Assembly: GCA_014843695.1 (NCBI GenBank)
Contig: CM026400.1
Coordinates: 13,781,631 to 13,845,630, forward strand
Reading direction: 5' to 3'
DNA length: 64,000 nt
Source of the DNA: Archivesica marissinica
Taxonomy: Eukaryota; Mollusca; Bivalvia; Venerida; Vesicomyidae
Numbering within the stretch: position 1 is the first letter of the stretch; every line of letters starts with the position of its first letter. A model generated the notes under the pieces. It saw only the letters and a program-made list of their open reading frames with translations, was not told where the DNA came from and did not search any database. The position numbers were made by a program, and so were the translations under genes. Positions 1-12,358 of the stretch are shown here, in pieces.

Positions 1-805
1 TGTGCACTTCCAATCTATTTCTAACTGATCATAATAGATCAGACAAGGTAAATTAGCGGTGAAAACTTTAAACCTACCCCAGTGTTCACTAATTTCACTA
101 TATCCGTTTTATGTCGCCATATAAATATCATTTTTTAAAGAAATTGGCAATTTTTTCTCCAAAATGACACATGCATCGTCTGCCACGCCAATATATTTAC
201 GAATAAAAATGTCATTATAGTCTCACTGCTCCGTGTTTATGCGTTCCGTCCGTTATTACACACACGGGGTCCTTATGCATAATATCGATTTTCACCGTTT
301 TTTGCCTTCAGGTCCATGTGTTGTCACAGAGGTTCTCCAACTGATATACATGGTTGTGTAAACCTAGTTATTCTCTGTTAAGCACCGTGTGATGTGTTCG
401 ATGGATGGGTCCAGTTACGGTTCTGCACCCAGAGTAATTAGGAGGGGTGACGACTTCTTATGCCCCCATGTGTTTGTCTAAGTGAAACTAAATTAGTGTT
501 TTAGATAGAGTATATAGACAATATGCTCTCCAACAAATGAATTTTGAGTGAAAATGATAAATTAAGCCTATTATTAAAGTAAGTTTTCCTTATTTATATT
601 GTTTTGTTAAAAAAACACTTGCTTACATACTAATGCTCGCGCTGTAGGCAATTTCCACAGGGATATAAATAACAAGTACTAGTGATGTATCACAAATGGT
701 ATCCACCCTCAATTGGAAAACTTTAGAACATAGACACAATCAAGACTCAATAATCATGTTTTTCAATTTTAGAAATTAACTTATTTTTTAAACTTTAATT
801 TTTTA

Positions 806-1034
806 TACAAATTTATTTTAGCTTGATTGCGAAACAAGTTATTTCAACTTATATAAATCACTCTCAAGACCTCATTCCTGATGGAATCCATCGCCACGAG
901 GGAGAGAGAAGAGGAAACGTGGAATTTAAATGCCTTGCCTAAGGGCACAATCGTAACGACTCTAGTGGGGCTCGGACTCCTTTCGCACCTGAAGCGAACG
1001 CGCATCCACTGCACTATCACGACTTCCACATAAA
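806..1034 (-). mobile_element. tRNA-derived SINE, family B
   Basis: Read on the minus strand this begins with a tRNA-like head (GATAGTGCAGTGGATGCG), followed by a box-B-like segment, the core GCCTTAGGCAAGGCATTTAAA, the segment GGATTCCATCAGGAATGAGG, and a tail with AACTTGTTTCGCAATC. The same order occurs at 39966, 40293, 42605, 52785 and around 53250. It is absent from the right arm, so it was inserted after duplication or lost there. Confidence 0.8.
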
Positions 1035-1320
1035 CTTGATTTTACAACGATTGCGAAGCAAGTTTTAACAACATATATTAATCGCTCTTGTTGGTGCGGA
1101 TGAAAGCTTAAATGTGGTCATTAGTGTGGGAGGAAACCAGAGCACTCAGTCCGGGTTCGATCCTGGGACCGGGAAGTATATGAGATGGTATGGTGGTCGC
1201 CAGATCGGATAGGTGTTTTTTCCCCGAGTATTCCGGTTTACGCTTCCATCTGCGCCAATGAGAGTGATTAATATAAGTTGTTAAAACTTGCTTCGTTGTC
1301 ATTGTAAAATGAATAAAGTT
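1035..1320. mobile_element. Two family-C SINE fragments, head to head
   Basis: 1035-1140 is the reversed 3' part of a family-C SINE (reverse complement of TTCATCCGCACCAACAAGAG). 1141-1320 is a forward copy carrying the box-B-like GGGTTCGATCCTGG, then GATGGTATGGTGGTCGCCAG, and the tail GAGTGATTAATATAAGTTG followed by TTGTAAAATGAATAAAG. It sits directly beside the family-B SINE, forming a SINE cluster found only in the left arm. Confidence 0.65.
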
Positions 1321-1495
1321 TGTAAAATGAAGTTTACAGTTAAATAAAACTTATTCACATAAATAAATTTATACACACTCTGCCATAGTTTAAGAAAATT
1401 ATGTATCAGTATGTCATGGAGAAAATTGAAATTAGTTTTTACCTTCCGATTTAAGGACAAGTTGAAGCCTGAACTATACACAATGCAGGGATCAT

Positions 1496-2036
1496 TCTAG
1501 AGGGCGATGTGGGCCAAAATTGTCGCCCTAGGGACCCTGACTTCGCCCTCTGGGGGCCCCACTTCTCCATAAAAAAAAAAAAAAAAAAAAAAAAAATGTT
1601 TTTGGTTTTTACAATTTTCAAACAAAATTGTGTCTAGTAAGATACACTGGCCCATTATAAATCACTTCTATTCAAATGTTGTATTTAATGGTGGTACTGT
1701 GCATTTTAACCCTATTTTGCAGAAGTATATTAAAGAACACCATTTAAGGAAGCGATCACGCGCTTTCTCACAAACATTCTGACATGGAGAAAATCCTTGA
1801 TTTTACAACGTTCAAAACATCACACAAGTGAATAACAATAAGTTTCAATGTTCTAACTCCTGTATCTGCAAAGTTAATGAAGATACATCGCCATCTGTTA
1901 TGCAACAAACTGAACACGGTTCGTCTACACCCGCACTCAAACCTTTTTTTTTAGGAAGAAGTGGGGCCCCAGAGGGCGAAGTTAGGGTCCCTAGGGCGAT
2001 AAATTCGCCCTACATCGCCCTCTAGAATGATCCCTG
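1496..2036. mobile_element. hAT-like MITE, composite of two opposed copies
   Basis: The element starts with CAGGGATCATTCTAGAGGGC at 1496 and ends with the inverted form ...CTAGAATGATCCCTG at 2036. The body at 1620-1780 (the GTAAGATACACTGGCCCATT region) is the standard internal part of the family; complete copies are at 41239-41522 and 49277-49611. About 135 bases at 1800-1935 have no counterpart in the right arm. A long poly-A run lies at 1569-1596. Confidence 0.75.
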
Positions 2037-2149
2037 CTAGCTTCCGATTTAATCCATCTGTTCTTGTATATTAATGTTACAACATGATGTAAATATTGAT
2101 AAATAAATTATCTTTACATCATATATCATAACTAACTTCTATTTTCACT

Positions 2150-2345
2150 TTCGTTTGCACAGATAAAAGGGTATATTTGTGTTGAGGAAACCAGATTATC
2201 CAGAATTTACCACCACCTGTCCGATTTGTAGGCCACCGTACCATGTCACATAGTTCCCGTTTCGAGGATCAAACCCGTGTTACATTTGTGAGAAGCAAGC
2301 TTGCTAACGGTTAATCACTGCGCTAATCAGACAGCCATATTTTGC
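2150..2345 (-). mobile_element. tRNA-derived SINE, family C
   Basis: Reverse orientation: the tRNA-like head (TTAGCGCAGTGATTAACCG) reads leftward from about 2335, followed by a box-B-like GGTTTGATCCTCG and the GGTACGGTGGCCTACAAATC body. The same element lies at the mirror position in the right arm (24136-24312), so it predates the arm duplication. It lies about 115 bases upstream of the HEPN start codon. Confidence 0.75.
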
Positions 2346-2456
2346 CAATGGAATCATTGATGATATGCTTGGTAGTTTCAGAGTTGGCAATCTACGGCAT
2401 TTTCTCTCTAAGTGAGCCTGCATTGTTCATATTGTACTATGTGAAGACCAAACAAG

Positions 2457-3110
2457 ATGTCGGACAACATTGAGAGCTCCTCCTACTTCCATAGGGTCAT
2501 TTCATTGGTCATTGATGTGGGAACGCAGACTTTGCGAGACAAATTCTACTCCATAGTGCCAAAAGCATATGTTCAAACATATTTCTCAGAAACGAGGATT
2601 AAGTCAGAATTTAAAAAGCTTAAGGCTAAGAAACGACTTACAAATGTACAGTTTGATAAGGTAACTGATTCCCCGGATCCAGATTCTTACGATATATCTC
2701 TGCTCATCACCTTACTATCCAATCAGCAAGTGTGTCGAATACCTGCACCTCTGAATGGATGGGCACATATTCCACCCGACCCGAATGACCACACTGTAGG
2801 AGCTGACCTACTGCGCCTGCGTGATGTAAGGAACGAGATCATAGGTCATCCGGCTAATGCTCAATTAAATGAAGCAGACTTTCAGAGGTTATGGGTAGAT
2901 ATTGAGACTGTACTGCTCAGAATCGCCGGCAGTATTAATGTGATGGAGGAAGCAAAGATTAAAGAGATGGTGCAAGATGCCAGGATCCGGATGCTGGAGC
3001 CGTTGCATGACCGAGAGAAGAAGCTGCTGCAGTGGCACAAAGAAGATACTGAGAAATACCAAGAACAGTTGACAGAAGTGCAGAACTCCTTAGATATGCT
3101 TCACATAAAG
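2457..3110 (+). CDS. DZIP3-like HEPN-domain protein, first exon (copy 1)
   Basis: The exon encodes 218 residues beginning MSDNIESSSYFHRVIS and ends at ...CATAAAG|GTATGG, a good 5' splice site in phase 0. Residues about 10-165 resemble the HEPN domain of DZIP3 (hRUL138) type: an N-terminal VIDVGTQTLR segment, DSYDISLLITLL, the NGWAHIPPDPND loop, and RNEIIGH, which fits the HEPN Rx4-6H motif. Residues about 170-218 are charged and likely coiled coil. In bivalves this domain is often the N-terminal module of large multidomain, possibly immune, proteins; the function here is inferred only. No downstream exon was found before the gap: the intron runs into a 28-bp minisatellite and unrelated repeats, and the exon-2 counterpart seen in copy 2 is missing. 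It may be an orphan exon, a truncated duplicate, or a haplotig fragment. The Met at 2457 matches copy 2. Confidence 0.75.
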
Positions 3111-3287
3111 GTATGGTTTAAATTCTCTTCATGTTGTGTAAATCCATACCAGGCACAGAATGACATAATTCTCAAGAAAAGCTGCATATTATGCCGTGTT
3201 ACTCTCTTTTTTGTATGTATACATACATGTACATATGTTAAACTATATAAAACAAAATTACCGAGGAAACGTAAGTTAAAGGAGGGA

Positions 3288-5950
3288 CACTGTTAACCTG
3301 TGATATATAGAGGAACACTGTTAACCTGTATATATCACAGGTTGACAGTGTTCCTCTATATACCACAGGTTGACAGTGTTCCTCTATATACCACAGGGTG
3401 ACAGTCCCTCTATATAGCACAGGGTGACAGTCCCTCTATATAGCACAGGGTGACAATGTTCCACTATATATCACAGGTTGACTGTGTTCCTCTATATATC
3501 ACAGGTTGACAGTCCCTCTATATAGCACAGGGTGACAATGTTCCACTATATATCACAGGTTGACTGTGTTCCTCTATATACCACAGGTTGACAGTGTTCC
3601 TCTATATACCACAGGGTGACAGTGTTCCTCTATATACCACAGGTTGACCGTGTTCCTCTATATACCACAGGTTGACAGTGTTCCTCTATATACCACAGGG
3701 TGACAGTGTTCCTCTATATACCACAGGTTAACAGTGTTCCTCTATCCATTACAGGTTAACAGTGTTCCTCTATATACCACAGGTTAACAGTGTCCCTCTA
3801 TATACCACAGGTTGACAGTGTTCCTCTATATATCACAGGTTGACAGTGTCCCTCTATATACCACATATTGACAGTGTTCCTCTATATACCACAGGTTAAC
3901 AGTGTTCCTCTATATACCACATGTTGACAGTGTTCCTCTATATACCACAGGGTGACAGTGTTCCTCTATATACCACAGGTTAACAGTGTTCCTCTATCCA
4001 TTACAGGTTTGACAGTCCCTCTATATATCACAGGTTAACAGTGTCCCTCTATATATCACAGGTTGACAGTGTCCCTCTATATACCACAGATTGACAGTGT
4101 TCCTCTATATACCACAGGTTAACAGTGTTCCTCTATATACCACAGGTTGACAGTGTTCCTCTATATACCACAGGGTGACAGTGTTCCTCTATATACCACA
4201 GGTTAACAGTGTTCCTCTATCCATTACAGGTTTGACAGTCCCTCTATATATCACAGGTTAACAGTGTCCCTCTATATATCACAGGTTGACAGTGTCCCCC
4301 TATATACCACAGGTTGACAGTGTCCCTCTATATACCACAGGTTGACAGTGTCCCTCTATATAGCACAGGTTGACAGTCCCTCTATATACCACAGGTTCAC
4401 TGTGTTCCTCTATATACCACAGGTTGACAGTGTTCCTCTATATATCACAGGTTGACTGTGTTCCTCTATATACCACAGGTTAATAGTGTCCCTCTATATA
4501 TCACAGGTTAACAGTGTTCCTCTATATACCACAGGTTGACAGTGTTCCTCTATATATCACAGGGTGACTGTGTTCCTCTATATACCACAGGTTGACTGTT
4601 CCTCTGTATATCACAGGTTAACAGTGTTCCTCTATATACCACAGGTTGACATTGTTCCTCTATATATCACAGGGTGACTGTGTTCCTCTATATACCACAG
4701 GGTGACAGTGTTCCTCTATATACCACAGGTTAACAGAGTTCCTCTAGATATCACAGGTTGACAGTGTTCCTCTATATATCACAGGTTAACAGTGTCCCTC
4801 TATATACCACAGGTTAACAGTGTCCCTCTATATACCACAGGTTGACAGTGTTCCTCTATATACCACAGGTTAACAGTGTTCCTCTATATACCACAGGTTA
4901 ACAGTGTTCCTCTATATACCACAGGTTGACAGTGTTCCTCTATATACCACAGGGTGACGGTGTTCCTCTATATACCACAGGTTAACAGTGTTCCTCTATC
5001 CATTACAGGTTTGACAGTCCCTCTATATATCACAGGTTAACAGTGTCCCTCTATATATCACAGGTTGACAGTGTCCCTCTATATACCACAGATTGACAGT
5101 GTTCCTCTATATACCACAGGTTAACAGTGTTCCTCTATATACCACAGGTTGACAGTGTTCCTCTATATACCACAGGGTGACAGTGTTCCTCTATATACCA
5201 CAGGTTAACAGTGTTCCTCTATCCATTACAGGTTTGACAGTCCCTCTATATATCACAGGTTAACAGTGTCCCTCTATATATCACAGGTTGACAGTGTCCC
5301 CCTATATACCACAGGTTGACAGTATCCCTCTATATACCACAGGTTGACAGTGTCCCTCTATATACCACAGGTTGACAGTGTTCCTCTTTATACCACAGGT
5401 TGACAGTGTTCCTCTTTATACCACAGGTTGACAGTGTTCCTCTATATAGCACAGGTTGACAGTCCCTCTATATACCACAGGTTCACTGTGTTCCTCTATA
5501 TACCACAGGTTGACAGTGTTCCTCTATATATCACAGGTTGACTGTGTTCCTCTATATACCACAGGTTAATAGTGTCCCTCTATATATCACAGGTTAACAG
5601 TGTTCCTCTATATATCACAGGGTGACTGTGTTCCTCTATATACCACAGGTTGACTGTTCCTCTGTATATCACAGGTTGACAGTGTTCCTCTATATACCAT
5701 AGGTTAACAGAGTTCCTCTATATATCACAGGTTGACAGTGTTCCTCTATATATCACAGGTTAACAGTGTCCCTCTATATACCACAGGTTGACAGTGTTCC
5801 TCTATATACCATAGGTTAACAGTGTTCCTCTATATACCACAGGTTAACAGTGTTCCTCTATATACCACAGGTTGACAGTGTTCCTCTATATACCACAGGG
5901 TGACAGTGTTCCTCTATATACCACAGGTTAACAGTGTTCCTCTATCCATT
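3288..5950 (+). repeat. 28-bp minisatellite in the HEPN intron (left arm)
   Basis: About 95 units carry the core CTCTATATACCACAG|GTTAACAGTG, with variants of 25-28 bases. Each unit has a pyrimidine-rich stretch followed by CAG|GT, that is, a 3' splice-site-like sequence in gene orientation. The first two units (about 3287-3330) are inverted relative to the rest. A higher-order period of about 1002 bases is visible: the CTCTATCCATTACAG variants at about 3991 and 4214 recur at about 4993 and 5216. The array ends abruptly in the 494-bp repeat. Confidence 0.95.
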
Positions 5951-7172
5951 ACCACCTCTATATACACAAATGTAGCTATTAATGATAATACAGTTAGTAG
6001 TGTAAAGGCTAATTTTCATTTTTTTATTGAAATTATACAAATTAGGGTACTATGGTGCCAAATGTCACCCAACATCTAGTATTATGTTTATTTGCATATT
6101 TTTTACCCTCATTATATTTTAGTTCTCTACTGTGTCGTAACAAAATGCACCACTAAAAGTTACAATGAAAAATACTAGATACCGAGGGTCGCTTAGGAAT
6201 GGAATTTTAAATGCAAATTATTCAATAATCAGTTCATATACAGTGCAAACAATATAAGCAATTATGTAACAATTTACAAATAGTAGACGAAATCAAACGT
6301 GAAATATCTGTGTGCACATTCCAAGTCCACCCATAGTGTGGCTTTAAGTATTAATTAATTAATTCTAGTACTCGTATGTTGTAGTTGTGTATACATATTA
6401 TTAAATAAATGTTGGCCTCCATCCTCCCCATCAGCCAACCCTTACCACCTCTATATACAAAAATGTAGCTATTAATGATAATACAGTTAGTAGTGTAAAG
6501 GCTAATTTTCATTTTTTTATTGATTATATAATTAGGGTACTATGATGCCAAATGTCACCCAACATCTAGTATTATGTTTATTTGCATATTTTTTACCTCC
6601 GTTATTTTTAGTTCTCTACTGTGTAGTAACAAAATGCACCACTAAAAGTTACAATGAAAAATACTAGATACCGAGGGTCGCTTAGGAATGAAATTTTAAA
6701 TGCAAATTATTCAATAATCCATATACAGTGCAAACAATATAAGCAATTATGTTACAATTTACAAATAGTAGACGAAATCAAAAGTGAATAATTGAAATAT
6801 CTGTGTGCACATTCCAAGTCCACCCATAGTGTGGCATTAAGCATTAATTAATTAATTCTAGTACTCGTATGTTGTCATTGTGTATACATATTATTAAATA
6901 AATGTTGGCCTCCATCCTCCCAATCAGCCAACCCTTACCACCTCTATATACAAAAATGTAGCTATTTGTTGTTGTGTGTGGTGTGTTTTGTTGTTGTGTG
7001 TAAAGGCTAATTTTCATTTTTTTATTGAAATTATACAAATTAGGGTACTATGATGTCAAATGTCACCCAACATCAACCACAAGTTTTGTTTATTTGCATA
7101 TTTTTTACCTCCATTATTTTTAGTTCTCTACTGTGTCGTAACAAAATGCACCACTAAAAGTTACAATGAAAA
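5951..7172. repeat. 494-bp tandem repeat, about 2.5 copies
   Basis: Units start with TACCACCTCTATATACA at about 5950, 6443 and 6937. The first two are nearly identical. The third is partial and has a TTGTTGTGTGTG-rich replacement near 6965-7000. The unit is AT-rich and has no coding potential that I recognise. It abuts the minisatellite through the shared string CCACCTCTATATACA, which resembles the minisatellite unit and may have mediated the junction. Confidence 0.9.
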
Positions 7173-7384
7173 ATCTATTTTGATACAATATGTAAACTTT
7201 TAAAATTATATTTTACTACATTTCAACATACAGATTTATACATTTTAAAATATATATATTATAATTTGCTAATAATATTTATTAAAAAGGATAAAATCAA
7301 CTATATTTTTACATTATTAAAAATATTATTAATGAGGTCTCAAGAGCTATTAATAATATGCTGTAAAACGGTCGTGGCCATCTG
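7173..7384. other. AT-rich stretch, no gene seen
   Basis: AT-rich sequence with no recognisable coding content. A short SINE-tail fragment (TTAATGAGGTCTCAAGAGCT) lies at about 7329-7360. Confidence 0.5.
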
Positions 7385-7740
7385 GCCCTAATAAAATTAA
7401 CAGTCTTTCAGATAGGACTTTAAACAGAGGTATCGTGTAGGTGCTTTACAGTGTACGTAAAAGTACGAGAGGAGACTCTGGAATGGTCTCTGTATCATTG
7501 CACTCCAAAAATCTAAAATATCTTCAGGAGCTGTCGCTCATATGGGCAACCGGAAGCGACGATAAATAAATGTAAAACACATACGGCCAGGTACTTAAAT
7601 TCAACATTTCCTCTTTTCTTTTCCTCATTTCGATGGATTCCATCAGTAATGAGGTCTAGCGAGCGATTAGTATGTTGTAAAAAATAATGGTTATACCATT
7701 AGTTTTTACAACATTTTATAGATATAACAGTAATGGAACC
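7385..7740 (+). mobile_element. SINE family D body, followed by a family-B SINE tail
   Basis: 7385-7600 matches the body of family D (TCTTTCAGATAGGACTTTAAAC, TCTGTATCATTGCACT, then AGCGACGATAAATAAATGTA) without its tRNA head. 7608-7740 carries the family-B tail (GATGGATTCCATCAGTAATG, then GCGATTAGTATGTTGTAAAA). Both are decayed. Confidence 0.6.
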
Positions 7741-8370
7741 AAATTCAACCAATGCTATCCCAATGCATAAATTACTAACTAATAAAATTATGTTACGATG
7801 AAAAATTATACAACAGTTACAGTACATTAAACAGACTCGTTCTGAATACCGACATGTCCGGATCAAACCTGTTGAGACCATTCTAATACGCGTCAAGGAA
7901 TCTTAGGCTCAAATTATAATGTTCTCTACAGATTTGATTCTATATTCGTCGTTGGATGACGGCCGCCTGCGTAAAACCCCACATTGGAGGAAACATAGGA
8001 CCGTAGCATGCACAAATTCATCCTCAGAGTATAGATCCACGGTCTAGATCAGACATGTATACCTTACAGTAGCAACATTACAACATGTGTTTTTTGTTTG
8101 GTTTCTGGACAAGTCAGCAACACATAGCCTGCAACAAAGAGTATTAATTGTGTAATCTAGGTATGGTATACATATGAAAGCATTGTTAACAAAATTCTTA
8201 GCTATAACTATGAATGTGTTAAATGGATCCTGGCTCCCACTATAAGGACAGAATTTGATGCCAACCAGATCAAATGAACTGAAAAGGAAATCTAAATACA
8301 GAAAACAATATTATTCTTTTAAATGCTGTGTGAGCAGTGTGATGTGGGTAACATCAAATTATTCAGAAGA
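7741..8370. other. No gene recognised
   Basis: Non-repetitive, AT-rich sequence of about 630 bases. Short open frames are present, but I see no recognisable domain, splice structure or repeat family. Confidence 0.4.
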
Positions 8371-8518
8371 ATGTTCCACCACACTGTATACTCTTGGCGA
8401 CTGTTCCACCACGCTGTAGACTCTTGGCGACTGTTCCACCACGCTGTAGACTCTTGGCGACTGTTCCACCACGCTGTAGACTCTTGGCGACTGTTCCACC
8501 ACGCTGTAGACTCTATTG
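8371..8518. repeat. 30-bp minisatellite, about 5 units
   Basis: The unit contains CTGTTCCACCACGCTGTAGA followed by CTCTTGGCGA, repeated almost without change. Open frames on both strands here are artefacts of a unit length divisible by three. Confidence 0.9.
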
Positions 8519-8944
8519 AAAAATCTACAGACTGCAATATAAACATCACAAACAAACGGACAAATCGACACACTAATGCATACAGGACAAACAAATAACA
8601 CAATGAATAACATATATAATTGTAAATTGTTTTACTCACATCTGCTCCGCTTCCTTAATACATACCGACAAATCTACAGACTGCAATACCATTATCACTA
8701 AAACTACGACTAAACCATCACACTACCACTAAGCCTATCGCACGACCACTAAAACTACCACCTCAAACGGCGCAACACTCGTCTTCACCATTCTCCATAC
8801 GGCTCCTTCCACTCACACAGCTGGTGTACGCATCTACCTGCTCGACTAGGTCCACCACGACTCCCAAGGAATCCCTATTCCTGCAATGAGACAGAATAGC
8901 TAATTTTCGAACACTTTCTTGAAATTGGAAGCATATATATAGAG

Positions 8945-9220
8945 GAGGATTAGCAATATGTATGAGTGGCTGGCCGAGGCGGATTTGCAATAAGTACGAG
9001 TGGGTGGCCGAGGTGGATTGGCAATAAGTACGAGTGGGTGGCCAAGGTGGACTTGCAATAAGTACGAGTGGGTGGCCAAGGTGGACTTGTAATAAGTACG
9101 AGTGGGTGGCCAAGGCGGATTTGCAATAAGTACGAGTGGGTGGCCAAGGCGGATTTGCAATAAGTACGAGTGGGTGGCCAAGGCGGATTTGCAATAAGTA
9201 CAAGTGGGTGGCCAAGGCGG
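8945..9220. repeat. 34-bp minisatellite running into the assembly gap
   Basis: About eight units containing GCAATAAGTACGAGTGGGTG and GCCAAGGCGGATT. The array is cut by the run of N at 9221, so its true length is unknown and it may be why the assembly broke here. Confidence 0.95.
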
Positions 9221-10220
9221 NNNNNNNNNNNNNNNNNNNNNNNNNNNNNNNNNNNNNNNNNNNNNNNNNNNNNNNNNNNNNNNNNNNNNNNNNNNNNNNN
9301 NNNNNNNNNNNNNNNNNNNNNNNNNNNNNNNNNNNNNNNNNNNNNNNNNNNNNNNNNNNNNNNNNNNNNNNNNNNNNNNNNNNNNNNNNNNNNNNNNNNN
9401 NNNNNNNNNNNNNNNNNNNNNNNNNNNNNNNNNNNNNNNNNNNNNNNNNNNNNNNNNNNNNNNNNNNNNNNNNNNNNNNNNNNNNNNNNNNNNNNNNNNN
9501 NNNNNNNNNNNNNNNNNNNNNNNNNNNNNNNNNNNNNNNNNNNNNNNNNNNNNNNNNNNNNNNNNNNNNNNNNNNNNNNNNNNNNNNNNNNNNNNNNNNN
9601 NNNNNNNNNNNNNNNNNNNNNNNNNNNNNNNNNNNNNNNNNNNNNNNNNNNNNNNNNNNNNNNNNNNNNNNNNNNNNNNNNNNNNNNNNNNNNNNNNNNN
9701 NNNNNNNNNNNNNNNNNNNNNNNNNNNNNNNNNNNNNNNNNNNNNNNNNNNNNNNNNNNNNNNNNNNNNNNNNNNNNNNNNNNNNNNNNNNNNNNNNNNN
9801 NNNNNNNNNNNNNNNNNNNNNNNNNNNNNNNNNNNNNNNNNNNNNNNNNNNNNNNNNNNNNNNNNNNNNNNNNNNNNNNNNNNNNNNNNNNNNNNNNNNN
9901 NNNNNNNNNNNNNNNNNNNNNNNNNNNNNNNNNNNNNNNNNNNNNNNNNNNNNNNNNNNNNNNNNNNNNNNNNNNNNNNNNNNNNNNNNNNNNNNNNNNN
10001 NNNNNNNNNNNNNNNNNNNNNNNNNNNNNNNNNNNNNNNNNNNNNNNNNNNNNNNNNNNNNNNNNNNNNNNNNNNNNNNNNNNNNNNNNNNNNNNNNNNN
10101 NNNNNNNNNNNNNNNNNNNNNNNNNNNNNNNNNNNNNNNNNNNNNNNNNNNNNNNNNNNNNNNNNNNNNNNNNNNNNNNNNNNNNNNNNNNNNNNNNNNN
10201 NNNNNNNNNNNNNNNNNNNN
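9221..10220. other. Scaffold gap, exactly 1000 N
   Basis: A run of exactly 1000 N is a nominal gap of unknown real size. The sequence left of it (34-bp units) and right of it (30-bp units) belong to different repeats, so adjacency and orientation of the two contigs are not demonstrated by the sequence itself. Confidence 1.
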
Positions 10221-10345
10221 ATAATGGGTGACCTGAAACAACTACTGTTTATAATGGGTGACCTCAAACAACTACTGTTTATAATGGGTGACCTCAAACA
10301 ACTACTGTTTATAATGGGTGACCTGAAACAACTACTGTTTATAAT
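10221..10345. repeat. 30-bp minisatellite at the right gap edge
   Basis: Four units of ATAATGGGTGACCT(G/C)AAACA plus ACTACTGTTT, beginning immediately after the gap. The left extent is unknown. Confidence 0.95.
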
Positions 10346-10527
10346 GAGTTACCCATTTGGTTAGACATTGTCTTGAGGAAGAGTTTAATGTCATCATACT
10401 GTTTATTCACCATTTGTTGTGTTTGACACATTTTGTGTAACTCAACATGCATTCCATTCAGCTTCTCCTGCATCTATCAGCAAGCAGAAATATAACAACA
10501 TTCATAGTTATACATTGTTACTTGTAT

Positions 10528-12358
10528 GTTTATATATATACAAACCAATTAATAATATACGTTGTAATGTTCATATATATATATACAAACCAATTAATGA
10601 TATACATTGTACTTGTTTATATATATACAAACCAATTAATGATATACATTGTACTTGTTTATATATACAAACCAATTAATGATATACAGTGTACTTGTTT
10701 ATATATATACAAACCAATTAATGATATACATTGTACTTGTTTATATATACAAACCAATTAATGATATACGTTGTACTTGTTTATATATATATATACCAAT
10801 TAATGATATACATTGTACTTGCTTATATATATATATACAAACCAAGTAATGATATACGTTGTACTTGTTTATATATACAAACCAATTAATGATATACATT
10901 GTACTTGTTTATATATACAAACCAATTAATGATATACGTTGTACTTGTTTATATATATACAAACCAATTAATGATATACATTGTACTTGTTTATATATAT
11001 ACAAACCAATTAATGATATACATTGTACTTGTTTATATATACAAACCAATTAATGATATACGTTGTACTTGTTTATATATATATATACCAATTAATGATA
11101 TACATTGTACTTGCTTATATATATATATACAAACCAAGTAATGATATACGTTGTACTTGTTTATATATACAAACCAATTAATGATATACATTGTACTTGT
11201 TTATATATACAAACCAATTAATGATATACGTTGTACTTGTTTATATATATACAAACCAATTAATGATATACATTGTACTTGTTTATATATATACAAACCA
11301 ATTAATGATATACATTGTACTTGTTTATATATACAAACCAATTAATGATATACGTTGTACTTGTTTATATATATATATACCAATTAATGATATACATTGT
11401 ACTTGCTTATATATATATATACAAACCAAGTAATGATATACGTTGTACTTGTTTATATATACAAACCAATTAATGGTATACATTGTACTTGTTTATATAT
11501 ATACACAATTAATGAATACATTGTACTTGGATATATATATACAAACCAATTAATGATGGTATACTTTGTACTTGTTTGGATATATATAACAAACCAATTA
11601 ATGGGATACATTGTACTTGTTTATATATATATACAAACCAATTAATGATATACATTGTACTTGTTTATATACATACAAACCAATTAATGATATACATGGT
11701 ATTGTTATATATATACATACAAACAATAATGATATACATTGTACTTGTTTATATATATACAAACCATTAATGATACATATTGTACTTGTGTTATATATAT
11801 ACAAACCAATAAGAGATACATTGTACTGTATATATATATACAAACAATTAATGATATACATTGTACTTGTATATATATATACAAACCAATTAATGATATA
11901 CGTTGTACTTGTTTATATATATACAAACCAATTAATGGTATACATTGTACTTGTTTATATATATATACAAACCAATTAATGATATACATTGTACTTGTTT
12001 ATATACATACAAACCAATTAATGATATACATTGTACTTGTTTATATATATACATACAAACCAATTAATGATATACATTGTACTTGTTTATATATATACAA
12101 ACCAATTAATGATACATATTGTACTTGTTTATATATATACAAACCAATTAATGATATACATTGTACTTGTATATATATATATACAAACCAATTAATGATA
12201 TACATTGTACTTGTATATATATATACAAACCAATTAATGATATACATTGTACTTGTATATATATATATACAAACCAATTAATGATATACATTGTACTTGT
12301 ATATATATATACAAACCAATTAATGATATACATTGTACTTGTATATATCTATATACAC
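10528..12358. repeat. AT-rich minisatellite of about 41 bp, left block
   Basis: The unit has ACAAACCAATTAATGATATA and CATTGTACTTG with a variable run of TA dinucleotides. A higher-order period of 292 bases is clear: the blocks starting at 10859 and 11151 translate identically over 64 residues, and those at 10899 and 11191 over 80. Further right (11500-11850) the units are more degenerate. The array is interrupted by a LINE at 12359-13735 and resumes after it. Confidence 0.95.

Larger units (their letters stand above)
1..3290. repeat. Left arm (non-satellite part) of a giant inverted repeat
   Basis: The first bases (TGTGCACTTCCAATC) are the reverse complement of the sequence ending at 25699. 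Complementarity continues through the HEPN exon to the edge of the 28-bp minisatellite near 3290, matching 23196-25699. The arms differ by indels: this arm has SINE insertions at about 700-1490 and extra sequence at about 1800-1935, and lacks about 200 bases found at about 24820-25030. The HEPN exons differ at about a dozen residues. The arm probably continues beyond the left edge of the window. It lies on a different contig from the other arm (gap at 9221-10220), so the relative orientation depends on scaffolding. Confidence 0.9.

Noticed and set aside
1828..2025. Small open frame upstream of HEPN copy 1
   Set aside because: It lies partly in a MITE end and is absent from the mirror position in the right arm.
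8763..10364. Long frames crossing the N run
   Set aside because: They consist mostly of unknown residues across the gap; not evidence of coding.
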